From an uncultured Spirochaetaceae bacterium (GTDB lineage: Bacteria; Spirochaetota; Spirochaetia; Treponematales; Treponemataceae): a stretch of 64,000 nucleotides of DNA. Location: positions 1-64,000 of the forward strand of contig CADCLG010000004.1 of NCBI GenBank assembly GCA_902802305.1. The letters are read 5' to 3'. The stretch's first letter is position 1; the number at the start of each line of letters is the position of its first letter. Below, in pieces: positions 52,723 through 62,400 of this stretch. The notes below the pieces were generated by a model. That model was not told the DNA's origin and did no database searches. It saw only the letters and a program-made list of their open reading frames with translations. Both the position numbers and the translations under genes were made by a program.

Positions 52723-54269
52723 ATTTCGCTCCTGTATTCTGACGGGGTGAGGCCATATTTATTTTTAAAAATGCGGCTAAAGTAATTCTGGTCGTTCCAG
52801 CCACATTCCGAGGTTATTTCTTTTATAGAAAGATTCGACTGCTTTAGCAAGGTACGAGATTTATCAAGCCTTTTGTCGGTAAGGAAATTGACGAAGGTAA
52901 TGTTTTTTTCTTCCTTAAAAAGTTTGCTCAAATAAAAAGTGCTTACATTTACGTGGGAGGCAACCTGGTCAAGGGAAATATCCTGAGAAAGATTTTTATC
53001 GATATATTCGCAGGCTTTTTTGATAATTGGATTTTCGCTGTGTTCCCGTGTGTTTATAATTACGCTCAAATATTCCATCAAAGTTTTTTGAACAAAGACT
53101 TTTAGCATCTGAAAATCATTCTCGGCACTCAGAGAAGAAAAAACATTATCAAAAGAATCTGACAAAAAGTTACTGGCAATTTCTACGGTAAGATTACGGG
53201 CTGTAACGATAAGCTCAAAGAAAGCATTTTTGATTTTATTCAAATCTTTTTCCTGCTGCTCAATCTGCTTGCTGTACAACTCAAAAAATGCAGAAAGACC
53301 GTTAGAATCGCCCTGCTTCAAGCGACTGTAAAGCTTCTTTTTTATTTCATTCAAATCATCAGAGGTATTTTCTTCCTGATTTTGAATAGAACCCGCAAAA
53401 ATAATTCCGCCGGAAGCTTCTGTTTTATTGAGACAGGAGAGGGCTTCGTTGTAAGAAGGTTTGAGCATAACCCAGTCTGAATGCAATTTACTGATCCCTG
53501 CCCTTATTCCCGAACTTATGTTAAAACAAAGCGTTGAATAAATAGATTTTAAATCATTGATAGCTGCTTCTTCCGAAAGCCTGTCGAGATTTGAATAAAG
53601 AAAAACAATTCTGTTCATCATAAAGGAACTGACAAGGCAACGATGTTCTTTATTCAGTATGTCTCTGATTTGCAGATAAGTTTTATGCTTGTTATCCGCA
53701 TTTATATTAGGAAACTCCATGCAGCAGAACATATAGGAATAACTGTCTATGCTGAAATATTCCAGATAAGATTCCAGATTAAAATCTGATTCGTTATTGT
53801 AAATGCAGGCAAAAATAAAATCGCTTTCAATCATTGGAGACACAAAATCCAGTTTTTTATGGAACTCTAAATCTTCATTTTGCTTTCCTCGCTTTGAATC
53901 AATAAAATCCATTGCACTGCGGATTGTCTGAATAAGAATATTTCTGTTTACCGGCTTTGTAATATATTTAAATACCCCAAGATTCATTGCTTCCTGTGCA
54001 TATTGAAAGCGGTCAAAAGCACTCAAAATTATGGTTACGGTATCGGGCTTTAATTTTTTTATGCAGCTTACAGTTTCCAGCCCGTTCAGGCCCGGCATAT
54101 TTATATCCATAAAGATTATGTCGATATTTTCTTTTGAAACAATTTCTAAGGCTTCTGTTCCCGAAAGCGCCGTAGTGATTTTAATCTGGCCTTCAAAGTT
54201 TTTGTTTATAATAAAAGAAAGAGAATCTACTGCTATCTGCTCATCATCGGTAATTAAAATATTATACAT
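52719..54269 (-). CDS. YesN-like response regulator with AraC DNA-binding domain
   Basis: A 516-aa regulator. The receiver (1-125) has the phosphorylation site Asp55 in IIFMDINMPG and the switch Lys in ITKPVN. A central region of about 270 residues follows, and a C-terminal AraC-type domain (about 415-516) has two helix-turn-helix units, seen in ISLDQVASHVNVSTFYLSKLF and LSIKEITSECGWNDQNYFSRIF. It overlaps the kinase gene by 8 nt and is its cognate partner. Its likely target is the chvE promoter downstream, which lacks a -35. Confidence 0.92.
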   Translation of the reverse strand: MYNILITDDEQIAVDSLSFIINKNFEGQIKITTALSGTEALEIVSKENIDIIFMDINMPGLNGLETVSCIKKLKPDTVTIILSAFDRFQYAQEAMNLGVFKYITKPVNRNILIQTIRSAMDFIDSKRGKQNEDLEFHKKLDFVSPMIESDFIFACIYNNESDFNLESYLEYFSIDSYSYMFCCMEFPNINADNKHKTYLQIRDILNKEHRCLVSSFMMNRIVFLYSNLDRLSEEAAINDLKSIYSTLCFNISSGIRAGISKLHSDWVMLKPSYNEALSCLNKTEASGGIIFAGSIQNQEENTSDDLNEIKKKLYSRLKQGDSNGLSAFFELYSKQIEQQEKDLNKIKNAFFELIVTARNLTVEIASNFLSDSFDNVFSSLSAENDFQMLKVFVQKTLMEYLSVIINTREHSENPIIKKACEYIDKNLSQDISLDQVASHVNVSTFYLSKLFKEEKNITFVNFLTDKRLDKSRTLLKQSNLSIKEITSECGWNDQNYFSRIFKNKYGLTPSEYRSEI

Positions 54270-55758
54270 GCTTTGGAATCCTTATTATAAACTTAGTGCC
54301 TTCCCCGTTTTCGCCCGAGGTTATATCAAAAATATCGTTACGATGAAAATAAAGTTTTAAGCGCAGAAACACATTTATGAGTCCTGTGCCCGTGTGCTGG
54401 CGCTGGTCTTCAAGAACATTATTCTGATTTAGAATCTGCTCTGGCAATTTTGTTGTTTCATTTTCTACAGCAAGGAATACATTTTCTTTAATCTGATCAG
54501 GAATACCGCTGCCGTTGTCCGAAATGCTGATTACAATATATTTTTCTTCGGTTTGAATGCTCAAAATTACTTTTACCTTTTTGTTTTTAAGTCCGTGCTT
54601 TATGCAGTTTTCTACAAGAGGCTGCAAGGTCATTACAGGGATTTCTTCCTTAAAAGTCTGAACAGGAATCTCTTTTTCAAAGTCAAGGCGGTTTCCAAAC
54701 CTGACTTTCATGATATAAACAAAGTTATCAACGAGTCCGAGTTCTTCATCAATTGTGGCAGTCTTTTTTTCCTGCTGAATATTATAACGGAAAAAGTCTG
54801 CAACCTGCTCCAGAAAATAACAGGTTTTGTCTGCATTTTCCATCATTGCCAGCTGTGCACCCGTATTGAGCGTATTAAAGAGAAAATGAGGATTAATCTG
54901 ATTTTGCAAGGCACGCAGCTGAGCATCCGTATAAAGAGCCTGCATTTCTATTTCTTTTTCCTTTAATTCTGCTTCGGTGTGAGCTTTTTCCCAGATTGTA
55001 TCGATGTATTCACGGATACTGATAATCATTCGGTCAAAGGCCGTACAGATACTTCCTATTTCATCATTTGTGCTAATATTAAAAAGTGGAACATCAAAAT
55101 CACGCTTTGAAACCCTGTGTGCAACTGCCGAAATCTTTTTGAGTGGCTGAATGATTGTTGTAATTGAAAGATAAAGAATTACAAGCGCAAGGAAAGCAAA
55201 AACAAAGAAAAAGAAAAATCCGACTTTTGTGGTGTAAACGATATTATCGTGATTATTTTCGTATTTTTCCGCATTTTCCTGAAGGAGGAGCTTATTCAAT
55301 TCCAAAAGTTGAGCAAGAAGAATATTGTAGTTGTCCGAAGTTTTTTTGTAATAATAGGCAATTTCTTCGCTGTTGTTGGCTCGTCTGGCAGCTACCGCCT
55401 TTGAACTGTAGGTCACAAAGGAAAGAGCCAGCTGATAAACAATGTATTCTTTTTGAATAACTTCATTTGTAGACGGCAGCTTCTGCATATTCTGCATAAA
55501 CTCTTCTACCTTTGCGCGGTTGGAATAAAAATTGTCTATGCTTTCAAAAGTATGATAATTCAAATAGGTTTCGAGAGCCTTTTCGGTTTGCGCCAGAGTT
55601 TGAGAAAAATAGTTTAATTCTGTATTTGAATTATAGGAATCGCCAAGTATTTCTACAGAAGAAAAGGTCAACTTCATCGTAACAAGAAGAATAACAGACA
55701 TTGCAATAAGGAAGGTAAAAACGCATAACATAATGCGTCCTCTTAAACTTTTGTTCAT
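54262..55758 (-). CDS. LytS/YesM-like sensor histidine kinase
   Basis: A 498-aa membrane kinase. Two membrane helices (about 9-31 and 180-202) enclose an extracytoplasmic sensor of about 150 residues; then a HAMP domain (about 200-255), a coiled segment, and the His_kinase domain with the phosphorylated His in QINPHFLFNTLN. The ATPase domain has LVENCIKHGLKNKKV, DNGSGIPD and GTGLINVFLRLK. The gene overlaps both neighbours, the binding protein by 4 nt and the regulator by 8 nt, so a sensing complex with those proteins is likely. Confidence 0.92.
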   Translation of the reverse strand: MNKSLRGRIMLCVFTFLIAMSVILLVTMKLTFSSVEILGDSYNSNTELNYFSQTLAQTEKALETYLNYHTFESIDNFYSNRAKVEEFMQNMQKLPSTNEVIQKEYIVYQLALSFVTYSSKAVAARRANNSEEIAYYYKKTSDNYNILLAQLLELNKLLLQENAEKYENNHDNIVYTTKVGFFFFFVFAFLALVILYLSITTIIQPLKKISAVAHRVSKRDFDVPLFNISTNDEIGSICTAFDRMIISIREYIDTIWEKAHTEAELKEKEIEMQALYTDAQLRALQNQINPHFLFNTLNTGAQLAMMENADKTCYFLEQVADFFRYNIQQEKKTATIDEELGLVDNFVYIMKVRFGNRLDFEKEIPVQTFKEEIPVMTLQPLVENCIKHGLKNKKVKVILSIQTEEKYIVISISDNGSGIPDQIKENVFLAVENETTKLPEQILNQNNVLEDQRQHTGTGLINVFLRLKLYFHRNDIFDITSGENGEGTKFIIRIPKHV

Positions 55759-56723
55759 TTGCTGCTCCTTGTAATTTTTACGTCGGCAGCAATGTAGCTG
55801 TTTGCATAACCTTTTTCTTTGTATTCAAAAAACTCGCGAATTGCAGCTTCCCCGATTTTTTCAGGATCGAGAGCTATAAGTTCATTTATGATATTTTTTT
55901 CAAGATAAAGCTGGCAGGTTTCGTTTGTACCAAAACCGATGATTCTTATATTTTTATTATTTTCCTGGTGAAGTTCGATTAGTGTTTGTACAACCCTGAT
56001 AGTATTTTCTTCGGTAATGCAAACTAAGACAAGCTTTTCGTCAGCTGCATCAAGTTTTAAGTCTTCGGGTGTGATATTTTCTTTTACGGAATAAACAATT
56101 TCTTCATATTCACGCAGAACATCCTGAATACTGTTCATAAGAGAGCTGTAATTTATATTGCTCATTGTATCTTCGCTGATGATTATGGCCCTTCCTTTTT
56201 TCTCTAATAAGGCGACTGCTTCATCACCAAGCTTTTTACCAAGCTCCCAGTAGCTGTTTCCTATAAAACTGATTTGCGGAAGATTGGGATTATACTGACC
56301 CGTCGTAACAATTGGTATTGGGGTTCCGTCGTAGCGGGTTGGAGTCGAAATATTGTCGTAGGAAGAATCTATATAAGCAATTACGCAGTCAGCATTTACA
56401 AAAGATGCATAGTCAAAAAGTGATTGGGAAGAAATATCTTCAGCCTGCGAACGTGGTACGTACAACTCAGCAACGGCATTATAAAAGGAACATACATTAT
56501 TAGCGCCATCATAAACCTTTGAAAGAAAAAGTTCATTTTCGTAATTTCCGGTTACGATGATGTGGTAATTACGGTTTTCGCTTAAAAGGTTTTTATCAGC
56601 CGCCTTTTTTGTGTGTGCAGTCAGAAGATAATAAAAAATAGCCAGAGAAAGAATAGCCAGTATTGCAAAAAGAGTTATAAGAACAGGAAAAAAATGACCG
56701 GCACGTTTTTTAGGCTTTTCCAT
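55755..56723 (-). CDS. membrane-anchored periplasmic sugar-binding-like sensor protein
   Basis: A 322-aa protein. A single N-terminal helix (about residues 13-36) acts as an uncleaved anchor, and the rest is a periplasmic-binding-protein type I fold with YIDSSYDNISTP, YDGTPIPIVTTGQYNP and IRIIGFGTNETC. It corresponds to the XylFII position in XylFII-LytS-YesN systems. The frame starts at a TTG (56729), but the ATG at 56723 is preferred. It overlaps clpA by 14 nt and the kinase by 4 nt, so it is fully coupled on both sides. Confidence 0.82.
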   Translation of the reverse strand: MEKPKKRAGHFFPVLITLFAILAILSLAIFYYLLTAHTKKAADKNLLSENRNYHIIVTGNYENELFLSKVYDGANNVCSFYNAVAELYVPRSQAEDISSQSLFDYASFVNADCVIAYIDSSYDNISTPTRYDGTPIPIVTTGQYNPNLPQISFIGNSYWELGKKLGDEAVALLEKKGRAIIISEDTMSNINYSSLMNSIQDVLREYEEIVYSVKENITPEDLKLDAADEKLVLVCITEENTIRVVQTLIELHQENNKNIRIIGFGTNETCQLYLEKNIINELIALDPEKIGEAAIREFFEYKEKGYANSYIAADVKITRSSK

Positions 56724-59079
56724 ACTCAAAAACTATTTTTTCTTTTTTATAATCTGCCGTGACAGAACCACCTTTTTCCAATTTTCCAAAGAGAACTTCA
56801 TCAACAAGGGCATCCGCAAGTTTACTTTCGATTGTACGGGCCATATTTCTGGCTCCGAACTCTTTTGAATATCCCTGGTCTGTAAGATAGTCTACGCAAT
56901 GGTCTGTAACTGTGAGCACAACTTTTTTTGCCTTCATTCGGTCTGCAAGCTTTTTAATTTCCTTGCGGCATACTTTCTGAACAACTTCGCGGCTCAGGTG
57001 ATTGAATGGAATTACAGCATCAAGTCTGTTTCTGAACTCAGGAGGGAACTCTCGGTTTACGGCTTCATTTAAGGTAGCTTCATCACAATCAGCAATTGTA
57101 GAACCAAAGCCAATTCCCGGTTTTTCCATGTCGCGGGCACCTGCATTACTTGTCATAATTATTATGCAGTTTCTAAAATCGGCTTTACGTCCCTGATTAT
57201 CAGTAAGAATACCATAATCCATTACCTGAAGAAGAATGTTGTAAATATCTTCGTGTGCTTTTTCTATTTCATCAAAAAGAACAATTGAGTTTGGATTTTT
57301 TCTTACATCTTTTGTAAGCTGTCCGCCTTCTTCAAAACCTACATATCCTGGTGGTGAACCAACAAGACGACTTACAGAATGCTTTTCCTGATATTCACTC
57401 ATATCATAGCGGAGAAGAGGTTCATGCAGGATTTGTGAAAGGGTTCTTGCAAGTTCAGTTTTTCCACAACCGGTTGGACCTACAAAAAGATAGCAGGCTT
57501 CTGGTTTGTCTGGATTGCGGAAACCGGCGCGTGCACGTTTTACCGCTTTACCCAAAGTAATAATTGCTTTTTCCTGACCAAAAATATCAGCACGCATATT
57601 ATCTTCTATGAACTGTAGCTGTTCTTTTTCGTCACCGGCAACAACATCAATAGGAAGCTTTGCTATTTTTGCAGTAACCTTGCGGATGATTGCAGAAGAA
57701 ACCTGGAAAGCTTTTTCTGATTCAACCAGTTCTTTAGCGTTTCCGTTAAAGCCACCGGTTTTTGTTATGTAAAGGAAGGCTCCTGCTTCATCAATAATAT
57801 CAATTGCTTTATCTGGAAGTCTGCGGTCCGGAAGATACTGAATTGACAAATCAACGGCAGACTCAATTGCAGAAGGCGCATATTTTACATGATGATAATT
57901 TTCGTATTTCTGCTGCAAGCCTTTTAGAATCTTTACTGTTTCGTCTCTGGTAGGTTCGTTTATATCAACCTTCTGGAAACGTCTTGCAAGTGCACGGTCT
58001 TTTTCAAAATGAGCTGTGTATTCTTCAAAGGTTGTAGAACCGATGATTCTTATGCTTCCGTCTGCAAGGGCTGGTTTTAAAAGATTTGCGGCATCCATAG
58101 AACTGTTGCCGTTGGTTCCGGCGCCCATTATCATGTGGATTTCATCTATAAAGAGTATGGATTTTTTCTTTTGTTGTAATTCTTCTATGATTGAATGAAG
58201 TCGCTCTTCAAAATCACCGCGGAACTTTGAACCTGCAAGCAAAAGTCCTAGGTCCAGACTGTAAATTGTAAAATCTTTAAGGGCCTTTGGAACCTTGTTT
58301 TCTACGATTCTTTGAGCAAGTCCGTAGGTTATGGCTGTTTTTCCAACGCCGGCATCTCCTACATGGAGAGGATTATTTTTTGTACGGCGGCAGAGAATCT
58401 GAATTGTACGTTCAAGTTCTTCTTCACGACCAATTAAAGTATCAAACTTGCCTTTTTTTGCCATTTCTGTAAGATTTACGGCAAAGCGGTCTAAACCACC
58501 TTCGTTATTTGAGGTTAGTCCTTCCGGGAATTGAGGATTCTGTGGTTTTTTGCCGGCATTTGTGGCTGTTTTTTGAGCCGCTCCTGCCCCGTGAACACCC
58601 TTTACCCGACTGATGGTTTCTAAAAGTTTATAGTGTTCAACTCCGCTGTTTTTAAGATAATAGGAACAATAATTGCGGTTTTCTTCGAACATGCTTACAA
58701 GAACATCTGTAATATCAATAACTTCTGATTCGCTTGTAATGCAGTGGAAAACAGCTCTGTTCATAACAGCCTGAAAACCTGCGGATTCCAGCGGTCCTGA
58801 TATAAAATCTGGATTTGCTTCCTGACAGATTACAGGGATTTTATTTGCAAGATGGTCTGTAAGTGCTTCTTTTAACTGGTAGCAGTTACTTCCGCTTTCT
58901 GCAAGAATATGGCATACAAAATCATCTGCCAAGGCAACAGCAAGTACATGCTCAGGCGTAAAAAACTGATGGTGAGATTTTTTTGCCTCGTTTAAAGAGT
59001 CTGCAAGTATTTTTGTAAGCATAGGGCTTACTTTCATCTGGCGAACGATACCTTTTGGCTGGTCGTTTTGTTTACTCAA
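56710..59079 (-). CDS. clpA: ATP-dependent Clp protease ATP-binding subunit ClpA
   Basis: AAA+ unfoldase that feeds substrates, including N-degron proteins delivered by ClpS, to ClpP. The 789-aa protein has an N-domain (about 15-160), AAA1 with Walker A VGDAGVGKTAI and Walker B SILFIDEIHMIMG, and AAA2 with GPTGCGKTELA and IVLFDEIEKAHED; no middle coiled coil is present, which separates it from ClpB and ClpC. The first Walker A has D-A where most have E-P. It overlaps clpS by 8 nt and the sensor gene by 14 nt. clpP is not in the window. Confidence 0.95.
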   Translation of the reverse strand: MSKQNDQPKGIVRQMKVSPMLTKILADSLNEAKKSHHQFFTPEHVLAVALADDFVCHILAESGSNCYQLKEALTDHLANKIPVICQEANPDFISGPLESAGFQAVMNRAVFHCITSESEVIDITDVLVSMFEENRNYCSYYLKNSGVEHYKLLETISRVKGVHGAGAAQKTATNAGKKPQNPQFPEGLTSNNEGGLDRFAVNLTEMAKKGKFDTLIGREEELERTIQILCRRTKNNPLHVGDAGVGKTAITYGLAQRIVENKVPKALKDFTIYSLDLGLLLAGSKFRGDFEERLHSIIEELQQKKKSILFIDEIHMIMGAGTNGNSSMDAANLLKPALADGSIRIIGSTTFEEYTAHFEKDRALARRFQKVDINEPTRDETVKILKGLQQKYENYHHVKYAPSAIESAVDLSIQYLPDRRLPDKAIDIIDEAGAFLYITKTGGFNGNAKELVESEKAFQVSSAIIRKVTAKIAKLPIDVVAGDEKEQLQFIEDNMRADIFGQEKAIITLGKAVKRARAGFRNPDKPEACYLFVGPTGCGKTELARTLSQILHEPLLRYDMSEYQEKHSVSRLVGSPPGYVGFEEGGQLTKDVRKNPNSIVLFDEIEKAHEDIYNILLQVMDYGILTDNQGRKADFRNCIIIMTSNAGARDMEKPGIGFGSTIADCDEATLNEAVNREFPPEFRNRLDAVIPFNHLSREVVQKVCRKEIKKLADRMKAKKVVLTVTDHCVDYLTDQGYSKEFGARNMARTIESKLADALVDEVLFGKLEKGGSVTADYKKEKIVFEYGKA

Positions 59080-59386
59080 TTTCTACCCTCAATGGAAAAC
59101 CATTCTTTTTGGCAATGGCTTTTGTAAGGTTTGTTCTTGAAACTGCAATGTCGTATGTATAGATTCCTACAACAGCGGAGCCTTTCTGGTGTACTGTCTG
59201 CATAATTAATTCGGCTTCGTCATGTGATTTGTTGAATATCGAAACAAGAACATCTACTACAAAATCCATTGTCGTGTAATCATCATTATAGAAAACAACA
59301 CGTTTTTCTGGCGGAAGTTCAAATGAGGTGTCTTCAGCAATTCCGCTGGATGGTGTGTTTTGTGTCTGATTAAATAAATCACTCAT
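59072..59386 (-). CDS. clpS: ATP-dependent Clp protease adaptor ClpS
   Basis: Adaptor that binds N-terminal degrons and brings them to ClpA. The 104-aa protein has a flexible N-terminal tail, then RVVFYNDDYTTMDFVVDVL, the degron-binding NDD-x-T motif, and HQKGSAVVGIYTYDIA. The frame reaches to 59509, overlapping the surface-protein gene, but the ATG at 59386 fits both family length and the promoter. The -10 ends 6 nt before this ATG, predicting a leaderless mRNA. Confidence 0.93.
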   Translation of the reverse strand: MSDLFNQTQNTPSSGIAEDTSFELPPEKRVVFYNDDYTTMDFVVDVLVSIFNKSHDEAELIMQTVHQKGSAVVGIYTYDIAVSRTNLTKAIAKKNGFPLRVEIE

Positions 59387-59392
59387 AGCTAT

Positions 59393-59421
59393 AATATAAC
59401 GATAAAAAGTCAAATTAGCAA
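59393..59421 (-). promoter_or_regulatory. clpS promoter (predicted leaderless)
   Basis: On the minus strand: -35 TTGCTA (59421-59416), 17-nt spacer, -10 TATATT (59398-59393), then 6 nt to the ATG at 59386. It lies in the 41-nt gap after the surface-protein gene and drives the clpS-clpA-sensor operon. Confidence 0.55.
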
Positions 59422-59427
59422 CAATTA

Positions 59428-62400
59428 CTAATTTTTTAATGCTGATGGCTTGGCTTTCATCGTGATTCGGATTGTTTTTGCAGCTGATTCTCTGCTTCCA
59501 AGATTCCAATAGAAGCTTGCGGCACTGTCTTCATCTTTATTGAGGCCACTCAAATTGTTTTCAAAAACTTTCATAAGATAATCTCCACCCTGATATGGGC
59601 CGTACCATAAGCTGTCCACATCATCAACGCTGTAGGCATTTTTCAAGATAACCGAGAAGGTAAAATCATTTCCTTCCATTGTAAAACCGTTGTTTGTTTC
59701 TTTTACGGTTACGCTGTCGTTTGAAGCATCGGTTGATTCTTCCAGAGTGCCAATGAGTGTATCAATTGCAGCAGCAAGCTTGATTTCATTATTATTTGCA
59801 TTTTCTACAGAAAGTTTAAGTTCAAGATAGTTATCATCATTTTCTGAAACGAATTTTGGAGTAACTTCAAAGTTTATGCCTTCTGGGATTGCTGCTTCTT
59901 CTGGTAATTTCTTGCCATCGTATGTATAAAGCTTTTCAAGTTTTCCTTCCTGATTAAGCTTTGCCCAATAATCTTTTCCATCAATATTCAAGGCAAACTG
60001 CATACCGCTTCCACCAAAGCTGCTTTCGTACCAGGTTTCGCCATCAGAAGAGCCGATAATATCAATTCCGCCAAAATAATCTTTTACCGGTATTGAATTG
60101 TCTGAAATTACTGAGCCGAATCTATAACCAAGTCCGCCTGTAATTCCATCAGGAATTGTAAAACTCTTTTCTTCGGTTATCAGTTTGCTTTCGCTTTCTG
60201 TAATAACTGTATATTCAGGAATGTGAATTTCGGCTGTATAAATAACTGGACTTACACTTGTATCCTGAGCCTGAATTGTATAGCTTACAGAATAAGTCTT
60301 TCCAAGCTGATTGATGTATTCTGCGTATGGAATTGTAATAACTCCATTTTCTTCTATATAGTTTTCAAGATTTTCAAGGTCTTCTCCAGCTAACTTCAGG
60401 CTGATTCCTGTAATTTTTGCTTTAGGATATTTTACAGGAGTGATGATAATGCTTCCTGTGTAATTAAGGCTTGCGTACAATTCTGGATAGTTATAGCTTG
60501 CAGCTTCAAATGAATTGGAAAGAATTATTCTGTCCTCGCTGTTTTCATCACCTTTCTGAATAATTTTAAGGGCATTTAACTGTGCGGTTTTATCTGCCTG
60601 AACATGTACGAGCAGATAATAAGTGTGAGTTACAGCTTCTTCTTCACTTGGAGCAAGGCTGATTGTATACAGAATTGAGCCGGCATTATCATCTGCATTT
60701 TCATCGGTGAATGTATATGCATATTCCAGAATGCCTTTATTTTGAGAAGCCCTTCCACTTACAATCTTTGTATCTGGCTCTGACCAGGCTGCATTTTCGT
60801 CATTTACAGCTGTAATTCCACTTACAGCAGAATGTCGTCTCGTGATTGTAATATAGGCATCTGGATTTACAGGTTCAACTTTAAGTGTCTGGATTCCGGC
60901 ATCAACATTAAGAGTTTTGGCGTGAATGTATGTATATGAATCTTCTTTCATTCCGCCTTTATTTTCGGTTTTATTGTTCCAGTCTGTTTTAAAGGCTGAT
61001 GGAGTTGTTCCTGCAAAAGAAAGGCTCTTTAAGCGGGTTTCGGTATTGCCTGCACGGATAATATAATAAGTGCAATTTGCTGAGTTCTTCTGATTGCGGA
61101 TATTTAATTCTAATGCTGTTGTTCCTACCGGAATATCAGTTACAGTAACAGTCCAGTCTGTAAGTTTTCCGCCATTGTCACTTGCATGAATTATTGATGC
61201 AGCTGGATTTCCTTTGTCAGCATCATTGATTGGTTTTTCATTTATGCCGGCGGTGTGTTCGCAGCTGTTGATGGAAATTACTTGATTCTGCTGGGCTGTT
61301 GAAAGATTCATTTCCAGAGAATCTTCTGAGTTTTTAAGATAGATATAGTATTCCCACTTGCGGTCGCCTTTTCCTGTTAAGTCGCCGAGCTTATAGTTTA
61401 CGTCCTTTAAGTCTGGTTTTACAAAGGTATAAGTTCTGCCGCAAATTGTTACGGCTGTTGTACCGCGTGGTAAATCTTTTGTTGAAGAAAGACCTTCTTC
61501 TATTTGACCGACTGTAAGCTTGTAATATTCATTTGAGCTGTCGTTTAAGAATTCACAGTTTCCAGATATTTTCTTCAATACAGAACTGGAGGCAGGGGAT
61601 GCTGCTTCTTTTGAATATCCGGTGAAGCTTGTGTTTGTGTTTTCTGTATCACCATCATATATAGTGTTTATTGCGCTGTAGGTTACTTTGGCATCTTTAT
61701 CAAGAGGTCTGAAGTAGAAGTCTATTTTGTCTGCATAGGTGGAAACATTTAGAGTTTTGTCTTCTGTTTTAAATGCGACTTTTGATGGTGAGGTAAAATC
61801 CAGGAGCTTTTCAGAAGTTCCATCTTCATAAGTTACAAGTGCAACAAGTGCCGTAAGCTCCTGATTTAAGTTTCCTGCTTTTGTTAAAAGAATCTTATGA
61901 TAAGTTGTGTCCTGACGTTTTTCGCTTTCATAAGATTTTTTATCAGCCGTAAGATGATAGTATGCATCGCTTACAGTTTTTATCCATAAAACTTTATTGA
62001 TGTAATTTAATTCATCATCTCCAAGCGTAACTGTTTTGCTTCCGACAAGACCTTGCGAATATTCACTGCTCCATTCAGTCGGCAGGGATGAGGCTGAATC
62101 AGAAATTCCAAAACTTAGAGAGGTTCGTTTTCTGTCAGGAAGTGCCTTAAATGTAACTGCTGAAACTGATTTTCTGCTGTCTGCACTGAGTGTCATTTTA
62201 TATTTTGCTGCAGCCTTTTCTGCTTCTGTATCAAGTGCGCCCTTAAAGCTTGTATCAAGCGTAAATCCTTCTACACCATTTTCAAAGCCTGTATCCGGAG
62301 TGTATTCAAGATACTTTAGCGTTGTATCACCATCTTCAGGTTTTTCTACATAAATTGTATAGGTTCTGCTGATTTGTGTTTCGTCGGTAACTGTAAAAGT

